64,000 nt of DNA. Source: Paenibacillus chondroitinus NBRC 15376. GTDB lineage: Bacteria > Bacillota > Bacilli > Paenibacillales > NBRC-103111. The notes under the pieces are model-generated. The model was not told the DNA's origin. It searched no databases and worked only from the letters and a program-made list of their open reading frames with translations. Made by a program: the position numbers and the translations under genes. Shown one piece after another: positions 25,392 through 35,035 of the stretch. The stretch covers positions 1 through 64,000 of the forward strand of contig NZ_BILW01000011.1 of NCBI RefSeq assembly GCF_004000765.1, in the 5' to 3' direction. Each line of letters starts with the position of its first letter. Within the stretch, counting starts at the first letter, position 1.

Positions 25392-27260
25392 ATGACAAAA
25401 TCTAATAGAACGATCCCTGATCCAGAAGAGCGAGATCGATTGGCGGTTGAACAGGCAGTAGCGAGTTGGTGGCCTGTTTCGTTAATCAACAAAGAAGAGC
25501 GGATTTCCTGGTGGCGCGAAGCTCGGTACGGCTGTTTCATCCATTGGGGGGCATATTCGGTAACCGGCGGAAGATGGAAAGGCCAGCCGTCGCGAGGTTA
25601 TGCGGAACACCTCATGAGAGCTCAGAAGATCAGTCTTAATGAATACAAGAAGGAGTGCATCGAGAAGTTTAATCCGCAACAATTTGATGCGGAAACCTGG
25701 GTACAGCTGTTTAAAGCGGCTGGCATGCGGTATGTCGTCATAACGGCTAAGCATCATGACGGCTTTGCGATCTATCCGTCGGATGCCTATCCGTTTGATA
25801 TACGGATGACCCCTTTTCAACGAGATCCGCTGCAAGAGCTGAAGGATGCATGCAAACGGCATGGCCTGCGGTTTGGATTTTATTATTCACATGCCTTCGA
25901 TTGGGAGCACCCGGACGCTCCGGGTAACGACTGGGAATATGCGAATCCGGGAGGCGACCTCCGCTTATACGAAGGAAAGGGCAAGCTGTGGTTCAACGAA
26001 CATCCGGAGCTTGTGCCCAGAGTAGCAGACCAGTATGTGACCCAGAAATCGATCCCGCAAATTGTCGAGTTAATTAACAAATATGAGCCGGATATTTTGT
26101 GGTTTGATACGCCTCATAAATTGCCGCTTTCGGAAAATTTAAGAATTCTGAAAGCGATTCGTGAGGCTGACGACCGCATTGTCGTTAATGGGCGTCTTGC
26201 TCATGGATACGGTTTTGACACTTTCTCTGATTATGTGAATACGGCAGATCGCGCATTGGAGATTTTTCCGTGTGAAGGTGACTGGGAAACGATTCCAACG
26301 ACCAATGAATCTTATGGCTATTCGGTTGATGATCATTCGCACAAGCCTGCAGAAGTCTTCCTTCAATTGTTGGCGAAGTCAGCTGCGCGAGGGGGCAATG
26401 TTCTCATGAATCTGGGGCCAATGGGAAACGGTCTCATCGATGAGAAGGATCGTTCGATTCTGCAAGGAATCGGAACTTGGTTGGCAGTGAACGGGGCGAG
26501 CATCTACGGTACCCAGAAAACGCCGCTTGCCGTCCAAAGTTGGGGAGAGTCTACGAGGCTAGGGAATCAGCTGTATCTTCACGTTTTTGATTGGCCACAA
26601 GACGGGAAATTAGTGCTAGGAGGCCTGAAAAGCCATATCAAGAAAGCTTGGCTGCTGGCTGATGAAGCAGCTAATGATCTGGTTGTCCACAGAATGAATT
26701 ACTACGACTGGGAGATCCATGTGCCAGAGCAGGCGGACAGCAAGTATCATCGAGTTGTGGTCATAGAAGTGGATGGGGAACCTGCTGTACATCTTGGACG
26801 GTTGATAAGCAGCAGTCAGACAACGACGCTAAGAGCTTTTGATGCAGAAGTAAGCAAAGGTATTGGTTACGGGGACGGCAAGAAGGGCAACGATTATGTC
26901 TGCAAATGGACAAGTATCCACCAATTCGTCAAGTGGCGTGTGAGATTCAATCATCCAGGTGTTTATAAACTGGTGATCCGCATGAGCGCACCTGGACCTG
27001 CGTACGGGGGAAGCTATGTGTTATGCCTTGGCGAGCAGCGGATTCCCGGTCAGATTGCACCTTCTGAAACAACGGTTCCGCTACAGATTGAGCACGAAGT
27101 GACGCTTGCCGCAGGAGAGCATGACATCCTGATGATGCCAGTCTCCATCGAAGGGAATGAGCTCATGAGGCTTCATGCTATTACATTCATTCCGTTGTCG
27201 ACGAATCAAGAACAGAAAGAATCTTATGATGAGGTTGATACAACGGATGTTGGGAATTAG
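25392..27260 (+). CDS. Alpha-L-fucosidase, GH29
   Basis: A 622-residue cytoplasmic retaining fucosidase. The N-terminal TIM barrel shows WWREARYGCFIHWGAYSV, VVITAKHHDGFAIYPS (the HHDGF fucose-binding block) and PDILWFDTPHK with the catalytic nucleophile Asp239. The acid/base residue varies in this family and cannot be fixed by eye. NVLMNLGPMGNG is another hallmark. After about residue 460 comes a beta-sandwich likely to be carbohydrate-binding. It releases L-fucose from imported oligosaccharides. The ribosome site is TTGGAGG. Tandem repeats upstream suggest AraC control. Confidence 0.93.
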   Translation: MTKSNRTIPDPEERDRLAVEQAVASWWPVSLINKEERISWWREARYGCFIHWGAYSVTGGRWKGQPSRGYAEHLMRAQKISLNEYKKECIEKFNPQQFDAETWVQLFKAAGMRYVVITAKHHDGFAIYPSDAYPFDIRMTPFQRDPLQELKDACKRHGLRFGFYYSHAFDWEHPDAPGNDWEYANPGGDLRLYEGKGKLWFNEHPELVPRVADQYVTQKSIPQIVELINKYEPDILWFDTPHKLPLSENLRILKAIREADDRIVVNGRLAHGYGFDTFSDYVNTADRALEIFPCEGDWETIPTTNESYGYSVDDHSHKPAEVFLQLLAKSAARGGNVLMNLGPMGNGLIDEKDRSILQGIGTWLAVNGASIYGTQKTPLAVQSWGESTRLGNQLYLHVFDWPQDGKLVLGGLKSHIKKAWLLADEAANDLVVHRMNYYDWEIHVPEQADSKYHRVVVIEVDGEPAVHLGRLISSSQTTTLRAFDAEVSKGIGYGDGKKGNDYVCKWTSIHQFVKWRVRFNHPGVYKLVIRMSAPGPAYGGSYVLCLGEQRIPGQIAPSETTVPLQIEHEVTLAAGEHDILMMPVSIEGNELMRLHAITFIPLSTNQEQKESYDEVDTTDVGN

Positions 27261-27278
27261 CGCTGCCACTGTTAAAAG

Positions 27279-28169
27279 TCAGGATTCCTTCTTGGAATAG
27301 GACACCGTTGCCACTTTCGTCTGCTTCCTTAGCTCGGAGGGAGGAAGGCCGAAGTATTTGGAAAACTGCAGCGAAAAATAATGAACCGAAGAGAATCCCA
27401 GATCTTCCGCAATCGATGTGATCGAGCGTTTACTTTCATGGATCGTCGCGTATGCTCGCTGCATTTTAATCCGAAAGAAGCACTCTTTTGGTGTCAATCC
27501 GGTCATTTTCTTAAACATGCTGTAGAATTGGGATTTCTTTAATTGGCACAGCTCAAGCCATTGTTCATAGGGCGGATTCATCCCGGGGTACTGTTCCATG
27601 AGATCGATGATCTTTTGAATACGGTAATCAGGGATGTTGTCCGACAGATTTAAATTGACGAGCTGCAAAATCCAACTGTAAAGCAGGCTGTTTACGATCT
27701 CTGCTTTAAATTGAATGTCTAATCGATTCATACGAACGATCTGAATAAAGGTTTGAATGAGTTCGGGATACCGGGTTAGCTGTGTAATCCCTGTTAATTG
27801 CTCCAGCTCTTGGCATGGTCTGCTTTCTGTCAAAAGATCGGGTTCGAAATCGAGCTGAGGATCGAAATACAGATGCTGAATCGTCTTTTTCTTCATGAAA
27901 AAATCGCAATACATATCATATGAAGAAATCGGCTGCGATTCATTCATGTGGAAAGTATGCTTAAGGCCGGGAGGAATAAACACGAGCGTGCCTTTCTTTA
28001 AAGGATAACTTCTGCCGTTCATCTGCACGGAGCCAGACCCTTTATAAATCAAATGAAAAGCAAAGCAGTAGCCAAATCTGTTTTTCTCTTTCACTCTGCC
28101 GGAATAGGCATGATAATGAGCTGCCCGAATGGAGGGCTCGATGGAGACGATAGAAGTTAATTCCGTCAT
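27279..28169 (-). CDS. AraC family regulator with cupin sensor domain
   Basis: A 296-residue regulator: residues 15-150 hold a cupin fold (GRVKEKNRFGYCFAFHLIYK, then LKKGTLVFIPPGLKHTFHM), which binds a sugar, and the last 100 residues hold two helix-turn-helix units ending in YFGLPPSELRKQ. It converges with the fucosidase gene (18 bases apart) and diverges from the glycosidase gene at 28295, so it probably controls both. The start has AGAGGTG upstream. Confidence 0.9.
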   Translation of the reverse strand: MTELTSIVSIEPSIRAAHYHAYSGRVKEKNRFGYCFAFHLIYKGSGSVQMNGRSYPLKKGTLVFIPPGLKHTFHMNESQPISSYDMYCDFFMKKKTIQHLYFDPQLDFEPDLLTESRPCQELEQLTGITQLTRYPELIQTFIQIVRMNRLDIQFKAEIVNSLLYSWILQLVNLNLSDNIPDYRIQKIIDLMEQYPGMNPPYEQWLELCQLKKSQFYSMFKKMTGLTPKECFFRIKMQRAYATIHESKRSITSIAEDLGFSSVHYFSLQFSKYFGLPPSELRKQTKVATVSYSKKES

Positions 28170-28294
28170 TGGTAAACACCTCTAGTCTGCGGAAACGCAA
28201 GAATGCTGCCATTTTACGCATTTTTCTTAGGATAAACCGCTTACTATAAGCTGTCAATTGCGTCTATCACTTTTAAAATTAAAGGAGGATTTAT

Positions 28295-29332
28295 ATGTCT
28301 GTTCAAACTAAAAGCTTGTACGACAGATTGCAACCAGCACCTAAGAATGGAGGATTCCGAATGGAAGGATATTGGGTGTGGTGCGGCTCCGTGATAAAAG
28401 GAGAGGATGGTCGCTTTCACATGTTTGCATCCCGATGGCCCAAACACCTGCCTATGCATCCAGGTTGGCTTGTTCACTCGGAGGTTGTTCGGGCGGTCTC
28501 CGATACGCCGGAAGGGCCTTATGCGTTTCAGGAGATTGTGCTTCCCGCACGCGGAGCTGAATATTGGGACGGGCGCAGCACGCATAACCCACATATTACA
28601 AAACACGGGGATACTTATGTGCTGTATTATATGGGCTCAACAAACCCTCTGGCTGATGTACTGCCAGGCGAAGAATTCGGGCTTAAAGATCCACGATGTA
28701 TTGTTGCTCGCGCAAATAAGCGTATTGGCATAGCGACATCTACGAGTGTGTTCGGTCCTTGGGAGCGGAGGGACGCGCCAATTTTACCGACAAGACCAGG
28801 GCATTTTGACTCCTTCCTGACTTCCAATCCTGCGCCATGTATTCATGAGGACGGTTCCGTCATGCTCATCTATAAGGCACGTCAATACGAAGGAAATGTA
28901 CACGGGAATATGATGATCGGTGCGGCGCGCGCTGACCATTTCGAGGGTCCCTATCGCGTAATCAGTGAAGATCCCGTATTTCCACCAGCAAAATTCCATC
29001 TCGAAGATCCATTTATTTGGCATACGGGTGAGCGATATGAGCTTATCGCCAAAGATATGGACGGTCGCATATGCGGAGAGGTGCATGCAGGAATTCAGGC
29101 TCACTCCATAGATGGATTAACCTGGCATGTAGCTGACAATCCTAAAGCCTACTCCAGGAAGGTTCGATGGGATGACGGTACGGAGACGGTCATGGGCAGT
29201 TTTGAGCGACCTTTCATTCTTTTCCAAGATGGAAAACCAACGCATTTGTTCGCAGCAACAGCCGATGGAACAGGCGGATTCACCAAAGCTTCTCATACAT
29301 GGAACATGGTGATGCCGATTGCCTCGGAATAA
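28295..29332 (+). CDS. Beta-propeller glycosidase (GH43-like clan)
   Basis: A 345-residue protein without signal peptide. Repeated strand motifs ending in polar turns (EGYWVWCGSVIKGEDGRFHM, STHNPHITKHGDTYVLYYMG, SNPAPCIHEDGSVMLIYKAR, LEDPFIWHTGERYELI) are those of the five-bladed propeller shared by GH43, GH117 and related families. Asp in NPHI..G and Glu in HLEDPF are catalytic candidates. It probably trims oligosaccharides inside the cell along with the fucosidase. The ribosome site is AAGGAGG. Confidence 0.8.
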   Translation: MSVQTKSLYDRLQPAPKNGGFRMEGYWVWCGSVIKGEDGRFHMFASRWPKHLPMHPGWLVHSEVVRAVSDTPEGPYAFQEIVLPARGAEYWDGRSTHNPHITKHGDTYVLYYMGSTNPLADVLPGEEFGLKDPRCIVARANKRIGIATSTSVFGPWERRDAPILPTRPGHFDSFLTSNPAPCIHEDGSVMLIYKARQYEGNVHGNMMIGAARADHFEGPYRVISEDPVFPPAKFHLEDPFIWHTGERYELIAKDMDGRICGEVHAGIQAHSIDGLTWHVADNPKAYSRKVRWDDGTETVMGSFERPFILFQDGKPTHLFAATADGTGGFTKASHTWNMVMPIASE

Positions 29333-29355
29333 CGATCAAGGTACCATGAGTGAAC

Positions 29356-29395
29356 TAGCCGGTCTCTGATACTCAGAGGCTGGCTTCTTTATTTT
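29356..29395 (+). terminator. Terminator-like hairpin after propeller glycosidase
   Basis: AGCCGGTCTCTGA pairs imperfectly with TCAGAGGCTGGCT, followed by TCTTTATTTT. Confidence 0.6.
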
Positions 29396-29418
29396 CATAA
29401 AGGGCTAAGACATATCTA

Positions 29419-29448
29419 TTGAATTAAGACAATATAGTTGAATATAAC
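29419..29448 (+). promoter_or_regulatory. Candidate sigma-A promoter of second transporter operon
   Basis: TTGAAT, an 18-base spacer, TATAAC. It ends 22 bases before the binding-protein start. Confidence 0.45.
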
Positions 29449-29470
29449 AAATTTGGGGAGGCCGTGAGAT

Positions 29471-30841
29471 ATGGGGGCAGCTGCAATAAAAGGATGGACA
29501 ACTATGCTAGCCGGAGTCATGTTATTGGGAGGCTTGGCAGGGTGCAGCGGAAGCGGGAATACAAGCACTACGCCTGCGCCTGGCGGAAGTACGCCGGCTT
29601 CTTCTGACGCTCCGAAAAGTACGGAGCCTGCTGCAAAACAAGTGACACTCCAGATGATCGAAAGTTTAACGAGCCCGGAGCGCACGAAGCTGCTTCAGGA
29701 TGCGATTGGACGGTTTCAAAAGGACAATCCGAACATCAAGGTTGAGCTTATTTCGCCTCCTTTTGACCAAGCAGACAATAAGATCAGAACGATGCTGGCC
29801 GCTAAGCAAGACCTTGATATTCTGGAGGTAAGGGACCTCAATATAGCCGAATATGTCAATAACGGATACCTTGAGCCCTTGGATTCCTATGCATCAAGCT
29901 GGGCGGATAGTAAAACACTTTCCGGTACGTCCAAGGTCGTAGGCTCCACTAGCGGCAAACTTTACTTTATCGCCAATGCGTTGTATCAGAGACAAATGTT
30001 TTATCGCAAAGACTGGTTTGAAGCCAAGGGATTAGCCGTGCCAAAAACGTGGGATGAGCTGGTGGATGCAGCCAAAAAATTAACCGATCCAAAGCAAAAT
30101 CGGTATGGCTTCTCCTTCCGGGGTGGACCGGGAGCAAATGGTAATTTTGACCATATGATTTATGATTTCAATGATAAAGTCATGAATCTTGGCGATGCGC
30201 CATTTACGAAGGACGGCAAGACGATTTACGGGACTCCCGAAGCCAAACAAGCGCTAGAATTGTATAAAAAGCTTTACAAAGAGGCATCACCGCCGGACTC
30301 CATCAACTGGGGCTTCCAAGACCAGGTTCAAGCCTTTACATCAGGCGTAACCGGTATTTTGCTGCAGGATCCTGACGTTATTAAAGTTCTTCAGGACAAA
30401 ATGGACCCCAAAACCTTAGAGACGGCAGCTATGCCTCTGGGACCTAACGGCAAATCATTGGTTAGCACAGGAGCAGCAGGATGGGGGATTACCGCAAATT
30501 CAAAAAATAAAAATGAAGCATGGAAACTGATCTCCTACCTCTCTAGTCCGAAAGAAAACACGGAATTCTCCAAACAAATCGGTACAATTCCGATCCATAC
30601 GTCGGCGACGGCGGACACGTTCTTCCAAACAGGGCCGTATAAAACGCTCCTGGATATGACCGCAAAAGCGGATACTTTTATTAGCTATACTCCGCCTTTC
30701 AAATATCCGGGTAATGGCAGCTGGGGAGAGCTGAGCATGAAAGGGCAGCAATCCTATTTGCTGGACAAAAAATCCGCTGATGATCTTCTGAAGGAATGGG
30801 ATAAATTTTGGCTGGATCAGCAGGCAGGTATGAAAAAATAA
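29471..30841 (+). CDS. Sugar ABC transporter substrate-binding lipoprotein
   Basis: A 456-residue family-1 solute-binding protein. The lipobox GLAGC gives lipidated Cys25, followed by a Gly/Ser/Thr/Pro linker. Typical blocks are RFQKDNPNIKVELIS, LDILEVRDLNIAEYVNNGYL and GAAGWGITANSKNKNEAWKL. It captures an oligosaccharide for the permeases that follow. The site GGGGAGG is about 9 bases from the ATG. Confidence 0.94.
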   Translation: MGAAAIKGWTTMLAGVMLLGGLAGCSGSGNTSTTPAPGGSTPASSDAPKSTEPAAKQVTLQMIESLTSPERTKLLQDAIGRFQKDNPNIKVELISPPFDQADNKIRTMLAAKQDLDILEVRDLNIAEYVNNGYLEPLDSYASSWADSKTLSGTSKVVGSTSGKLYFIANALYQRQMFYRKDWFEAKGLAVPKTWDELVDAAKKLTDPKQNRYGFSFRGGPGANGNFDHMIYDFNDKVMNLGDAPFTKDGKTIYGTPEAKQALELYKKLYKEASPPDSINWGFQDQVQAFTSGVTGILLQDPDVIKVLQDKMDPKTLETAAMPLGPNGKSLVSTGAAGWGITANSKNKNEAWKLISYLSSPKENTEFSKQIGTIPIHTSATADTFFQTGPYKTLLDMTAKADTFISYTPPFKYPGNGSWGELSMKGQQSYLLDKKSADDLLKEWDKFWLDQQAGMKK

Positions 30842-30850
30842 GAAATGAAG

Positions 30851-30886
30851 CAGCAAGCGGCGGGCGCTCATCGCCTGCCGCTGCTG
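30851..30886 (+). terminator. Intercistronic hairpin after second binding-protein gene
   Basis: A GC-rich imperfect hairpin (GCGGCGGGCG against CGCCTGCCGC, extended by CAGC/GCTG) without a strong T-run. It has the same placement as the hairpin at 5547, so it likely stabilises the upstream message or reduces read-through. Confidence 0.55.
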
Positions 30887-30908
30887 TCTTACCGGGGAGG
30901 TGTTCGAC

Positions 30909-31790
30909 GTGAGTGCTCGGCAAAAATTCATACTCTCCAGCTTGCTGCCCGCACTGCTGCTAGTCGCTATTTTTACCTATTACCCCTTTCTCAAGGGGGT
31001 TGTTATGGCCTTCCAAGATTATAAGCTATTCAATCTGAAGCAGGTGCATTTTGTCGGCATGCAAAATTTTGTTGATGCGTTCCGCGATCATCAATTTCTT
31101 GCAGCGCTGAAAAACAGCTTGTACTGGGTGTTCTTTTCGTTAATTTTTCAATTTCTTCTGGGGTTCATCCTGGCGCTGTTTTTAAATAAGAAATTTTGGG
31201 GACGAGGCGTATATCAAGGGTTTATTTTTTATCCATGGGCATTATCCGGCTTTCTCATTGGTCTTATTTGGAAATGGCTTTTTAACTCGCAAATCGGTGT
31301 CGTTAATGACCTCTTGCTGCGGCTAGGCATCATTGAAGACCGAATTGGTTTCTTGTCGGATCCCAAGTGGGCGATGTCCTCTGTGATTATTGCCAATGTA
31401 TGGTACGGCATCGCCTTCTTTACGATCATGCTGCTAGCTGCGCTGCAATCTATTCCTTCGGAGCTTTATGAGGCGGCAAGCATTGATGGTGCTAACAGTT
31501 ATCGCAAGCTGCTTGATGTGACGATTCCGTATATTATGCCAACCATAATCGCTACGACGCTGCTGCGGGTTATCTGGATATTCAATGATCCAACGCTTAT
31601 TTATGGCATGACGAATGGGGGGCCGGGAGGCGCCACACACATTTTGTCTTCCTTAATGCTGAACAAAATCATCTATGACGGGGATTATGGTGCGGCTTCG
31701 GCTGTTGGCGTCATCATGATTGTGATGCTGTTTTTGTACACTGTATTTTACCTGATGGTCACGAAGTCTGAGAAAGTAGGTGACTTTTGA
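30909..31790 (+). CDS. Sugar ABC transporter permease (MalF/UgpA type)
   Basis: A 293-residue six-span permease with the EAA loop in ELYEAASIDGANSYRKLLDV. GTG at 30909 is preferred because GGGGAGG lies about 8 bases upstream; the GTG at 30900 overlaps that site. Its stop overlaps the next start by one base (TGATG), indicating translational coupling. Confidence 0.93.
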   Translation: MSARQKFILSSLLPALLLVAIFTYYPFLKGVVMAFQDYKLFNLKQVHFVGMQNFVDAFRDHQFLAALKNSLYWVFFSLIFQFLLGFILALFLNKKFWGRGVYQGFIFYPWALSGFLIGLIWKWLFNSQIGVVNDLLLRLGIIEDRIGFLSDPKWAMSSVIIANVWYGIAFFTIMLLAALQSIPSELYEAASIDGANSYRKLLDVTIPYIMPTIIATTLLRVIWIFNDPTLIYGMTNGGPGGATHILSSLMLNKIIYDGDYGAASAVGVIMIVMLFLYTVFYLMVTKSEKVGDF

Positions 31791-32620
31791 TGAAACGTAA
31801 ATTGTGGTATCGGCTCACGAAGGTTGTCTTTCTCTCTTTTTACTTCGTCCTGATGGTGTTTCCCTTATATTGGATCGTCATAACTTCCTTGAAACCACAG
31901 AAGGAAATCTTCAGTTATCCGATCCATTATTGGCCTGAGCAATTTACTTTCCAAAATTACATTAACATTTTCAAAGTATCCAAATTCAATGTGTATATCG
32001 CCAATAGCCTGCTTGTCTCCATTACTTCTGCGCTTATTGTTATCGTGATTGCGATATGCAGCGCTTATGTGCTTGCGCGATTCCGGTTTCGGGGGCATAG
32101 GCAAATTATGCTCGGTTTCTTCATTACGCAAATGCTGCCAGGTTTCATTTCATTGGCTCCACTTTATATGATGATGTCAAATATGCATTTGCTGAATCAA
32201 CGCATCTCATTAGTTTTAATGTACACGGTCATTCTCATTCCTTTTTCCACCATTATGCTGCGGGGTTTCTTTCAACGGATTCCTTCCAATTTGGAGGAAG
32301 CGGCGATGATTGACGGTTGTTCCCAGCTGTCCGCTCTAATGCGAGTTATCATTCCGATTATGATGCCGGGAATTTCCTCCATGTTCATTTTCGCATTCGT
32401 GCAGAACTGGAATGAGCTTTTCTTGGCCGTTATGTTTATTGATAATGAATCGCTGAAAACCCTGCCGGTCGCAATGAATTCGTTTATTCTCAAATTTAAT
32501 GTCGATTGGGGCTCCATGTCCGCAGGTACCGTGTTATCTGTACTTCCGACTATTCTGTTGTTCGCTCTCGCACAGCGATTTATCGTGGAGGGACTAACCC
32601 AAGGGGCGGTGAAAGGCTAA
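31790..32620 (+). CDS. Sugar ABC transporter permease (MalG/UgpE type)
   Basis: A 276-residue six-span permease, EAA loop NLEEAAMIDGCSQLSALMRV, C-terminal FIVEGLTQGAVKG typical of the family. It is coupled at both ends: one-base overlap with the previous permease and with the next gene (TAATG). Confidence 0.94.
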   Translation: MKRKLWYRLTKVVFLSFYFVLMVFPLYWIVITSLKPQKEIFSYPIHYWPEQFTFQNYINIFKVSKFNVYIANSLLVSITSALIVIVIAICSAYVLARFRFRGHRQIMLGFFITQMLPGFISLAPLYMMMSNMHLLNQRISLVLMYTVILIPFSTIMLRGFFQRIPSNLEEAAMIDGCSQLSALMRVIIPIMMPGISSMFIFAFVQNWNELFLAVMFIDNESLKTLPVAMNSFILKFNVDWGSMSAGTVLSVLPTILLFALAQRFIVEGLTQGAVKG

Positions 32621-33837
32621 TGACGGCTAATGAGAAAAATTTCTCAATCGTGGCTCATGATGAACATGATGATCACCATCACGGCTCTATCAATGTTCCG
32701 ATTTACCAGACAAGTTTATTTTCGTTCGATACGTATGAACAATTTAATTTGGCAAGAGTGGATGAGCAAGAAAATTTCGTGTACTCAAGAGGCAATAATC
32801 CAACTGTTCGGTTCCTGGAAGACAAGCTTGCCCAGTTGGAGCGGGGAGAAAGGGCAAAATGCTTTGCGTCCGGTATGGCGGCTATTTCGGCGGCGATTAT
32901 GTCGATCGTTAGGTCAGGCGATCATGTGATTTGTTCGCATCAGGCGTATGGCCCGACAAGAGAATTTCTAGGCAATTATTTGCAAAAATTCGGTATTGAG
33001 ACCACTTTTGTCGATGGCAGTGACCTAGATCATTGGAAAAACGCCGTACAGTCAAATACAAGGTTGCTGTATTTGGAGAGTCCGACGAGTATGTTTTTTC
33101 AGCTGCAGGACATCCGCGGTTGTACGGATTTGGCGGCCTCTATTGGAGCGGAAACGATTCTCGACAACTCCTGGGCGACGCCTTGTTTCCAAAATCCGCT
33201 CACACTGGGGGTCGGTCTCGTCGTCCATTCCATAACGAAGTATATTTCCGGTCATAGCGATTGCTTAGGGGGCGTCGTCGTTGGTTCCAAGCGGTTGATG
33301 GACCCGCTAATGTCTACCGAATACATGTTATTCGGCGGCGTCATGACCCCACAAACTGCGGGATTGGTAACACGTGGACTCCGAACGCTGCCATTACGGA
33401 TGCAGCGTCATGAATCAAGCGGGCTTAAAGTTGCTGAATACGTGAGCAGACAACGTTATGTCGCGAGAATCAATCATCCCGGATTGCCGAATCATCCTCA
33501 GTATGAACTGGCAAAAACACAGATGACTGGTACCGGCAGTTTATTTTCCTTTGAATCTCGGGAATCCGTCGACAAGCTCAGAGCTTGGGCGGATCACATG
33601 CACTTTTTCCGGATTGGAGCCAGCTGGGGCGGATTCGAAAGTTTAATCAATGTGAATGCCTTACATACATTAAATGCTAAGGATCCACAATTAGGCACCC
33701 TTGTTCGACTGTACATCGGTGCTGAGGACCCTGAAGATTTAATTCAAGATTTGGATCAAGCCTGGCGATGTGTCGAACAGAGCCCTTCTGAGGAGGAGCT
33801 ATATGAGCAGAATCCGGGAATCAACCAAAAGGGATGA
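32620..33837 (+). CDS. Cys/Met-metabolism PLP-dependent enzyme
   Basis: A 405-residue fold-type I PLP enzyme of the cystathionine gamma-synthase/lyase family. FASGMAAISAA binds the cofactor phosphate, LDNSWATPCFQNPL carries the PLP Asp, and SITKYISGHSDCLGG gives the Schiff-base Lys207. The C-terminal GSLFSFES and GASWGGFESL blocks also fit. An N-terminal HDEHDDHHHG cluster is unusual. The family does trans-sulfuration, gamma-lyase or related beta/gamma replacement reactions. The start at 32620 overlaps the permease stop by one base, so it is truly part of this transporter operon, an odd partner for a sugar importer. Confidence 0.9.
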   Translation: MTANEKNFSIVAHDEHDDHHHGSINVPIYQTSLFSFDTYEQFNLARVDEQENFVYSRGNNPTVRFLEDKLAQLERGERAKCFASGMAAISAAIMSIVRSGDHVICSHQAYGPTREFLGNYLQKFGIETTFVDGSDLDHWKNAVQSNTRLLYLESPTSMFFQLQDIRGCTDLAASIGAETILDNSWATPCFQNPLTLGVGLVVHSITKYISGHSDCLGGVVVGSKRLMDPLMSTEYMLFGGVMTPQTAGLVTRGLRTLPLRMQRHESSGLKVAEYVSRQRYVARINHPGLPNHPQYELAKTQMTGTGSLFSFESRESVDKLRAWADHMHFFRIGASWGGFESLINVNALHTLNAKDPQLGTLVRLYIGAEDPEDLIQDLDQAWRCVEQSPSEEELYEQNPGINQKG

Positions 33838-35005
33838 GCGACAGCCGCTTTATTTGCAAATTCAAGAGCATTTTAAACAGGTAATCCTCTCTGGAGAATT
33901 GGAAGTAAATAGCAAATTTCCGACCGAAAAGCAGTTGATGGAGCAATTCAAGGTTAGTCGAATGACGGTGTCTAATGCGCTAACACAGCTCGCGAAAGAT
34001 GGATGGATCTACCGCATACCAGGGAGAGGCAGCTTTGTCAGCTCGGAGTATGAAGGGAACTTGTTTGGTATAAATTCGGACGACAACTCCAAGGACCATC
34101 CATCAGCTAATGGTAAGCATTCAGAGTTAGGCCGACATGCATCTGCGCGCAAAATGATCGGGTTAGTTCTTCCCTTTTTGGAAGATTTCTTCGCAATTCG
34201 ACTTATAAGGGGAATCCAGACCGCTCTGGAAGACACCGATTACTACTTATCCATCGTCCTTTCGCACAATCGTCAGGAGCGGGAGAAGGAAGCGATCCAG
34301 GAGTTGATTCAAAATGGGGCGGCGGGGCTTATCATTTTTCCGATTGATGCAGAGACGTACAACGAAGAAATTTTGATCTTGAAAATGAACAAATTCCCGT
34401 TTGTGCTCGTGGATCGTTTCCTGCCAGGGTTTGAAACGCATTGTGTCTGCTCGGATAATATGGTGAGCGCTCAGTTGGCCGTCCATCATCTGTGGGAGCT
34501 TGGGCATCGAGATATTGCCATATGCTCTGATATTTCGATTGGCACGATGACCGTTGACGAACGGATTCGGGGATATATGGAAGCGTTGAAACAAAATGGC
34601 TCGATGATTAATCCAGCGCTGATTGTAACTGATTTTCAGGTGAACGATACGAATTCGATTGAAAAACACCCGCTATATCTGTTCTTGAAAAATCGTACGG
34701 CAACCGCATACATTACCTTGAACATGAAGTTGGGCTTATTTATGGCTGGACTCGTTAAACATTTAGGGATGAAAGTCCCGAATGAATTATCTATGATTAC
34801 CTACGACAATCCATACTCTGAGCTAACTGATGACCGTGTGTTCACTCATATTGATCAACATGAGCAGGAAATAGGCTCCAAATCGGTTGAAATGCTGCTT
34901 CAATTGCTAGGTAACAAAGAAAAGATGAATGAACCTATGAAATGGATCGTAAAATCAGCTTTAGTAGAAGGGGAATCCACAGGCCGGTTAACAGCGAAAG
35001 TCTAA
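33803..35005 (+). CDS. GntR/LacI hybrid transcriptional regulator (AraR-like)
   Basis: A 400-residue regulator with an N-terminal GntR winged helix (PLYLQIQEHFKQVILSGELE, FPTEKQLMEQFKVSRMTVSN, RIPGRGSFV) and a C-terminal LacI/periplasmic-binding-like sugar sensor (GLVLPFLEDFFA to about residue 390). The architecture is that of AraR. The start at 33803 has AGGAGGAG 6 bases upstream and lies inside the PLP gene, a 35-base overlap. It probably represses this operon and is released by its sugar. Confidence 0.92.
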   Translation: MSRIRESTKRDERQPLYLQIQEHFKQVILSGELEVNSKFPTEKQLMEQFKVSRMTVSNALTQLAKDGWIYRIPGRGSFVSSEYEGNLFGINSDDNSKDHPSANGKHSELGRHASARKMIGLVLPFLEDFFAIRLIRGIQTALEDTDYYLSIVLSHNRQEREKEAIQELIQNGAAGLIIFPIDAETYNEEILILKMNKFPFVLVDRFLPGFETHCVCSDNMVSAQLAVHHLWELGHRDIAICSDISIGTMTVDERIRGYMEALKQNGSMINPALIVTDFQVNDTNSIEKHPLYLFLKNRTATAYITLNMKLGLFMAGLVKHLGMKVPNELSMITYDNPYSELTDDRVFTHIDQHEQEIGSKSVEMLLQLLGNKEKMNEPMKWIVKSALVEGESTGRLTAKV

Positions 35006-35035
35006 GTGCGGAGAAAGAGAAGGAGGAGTTATCGC

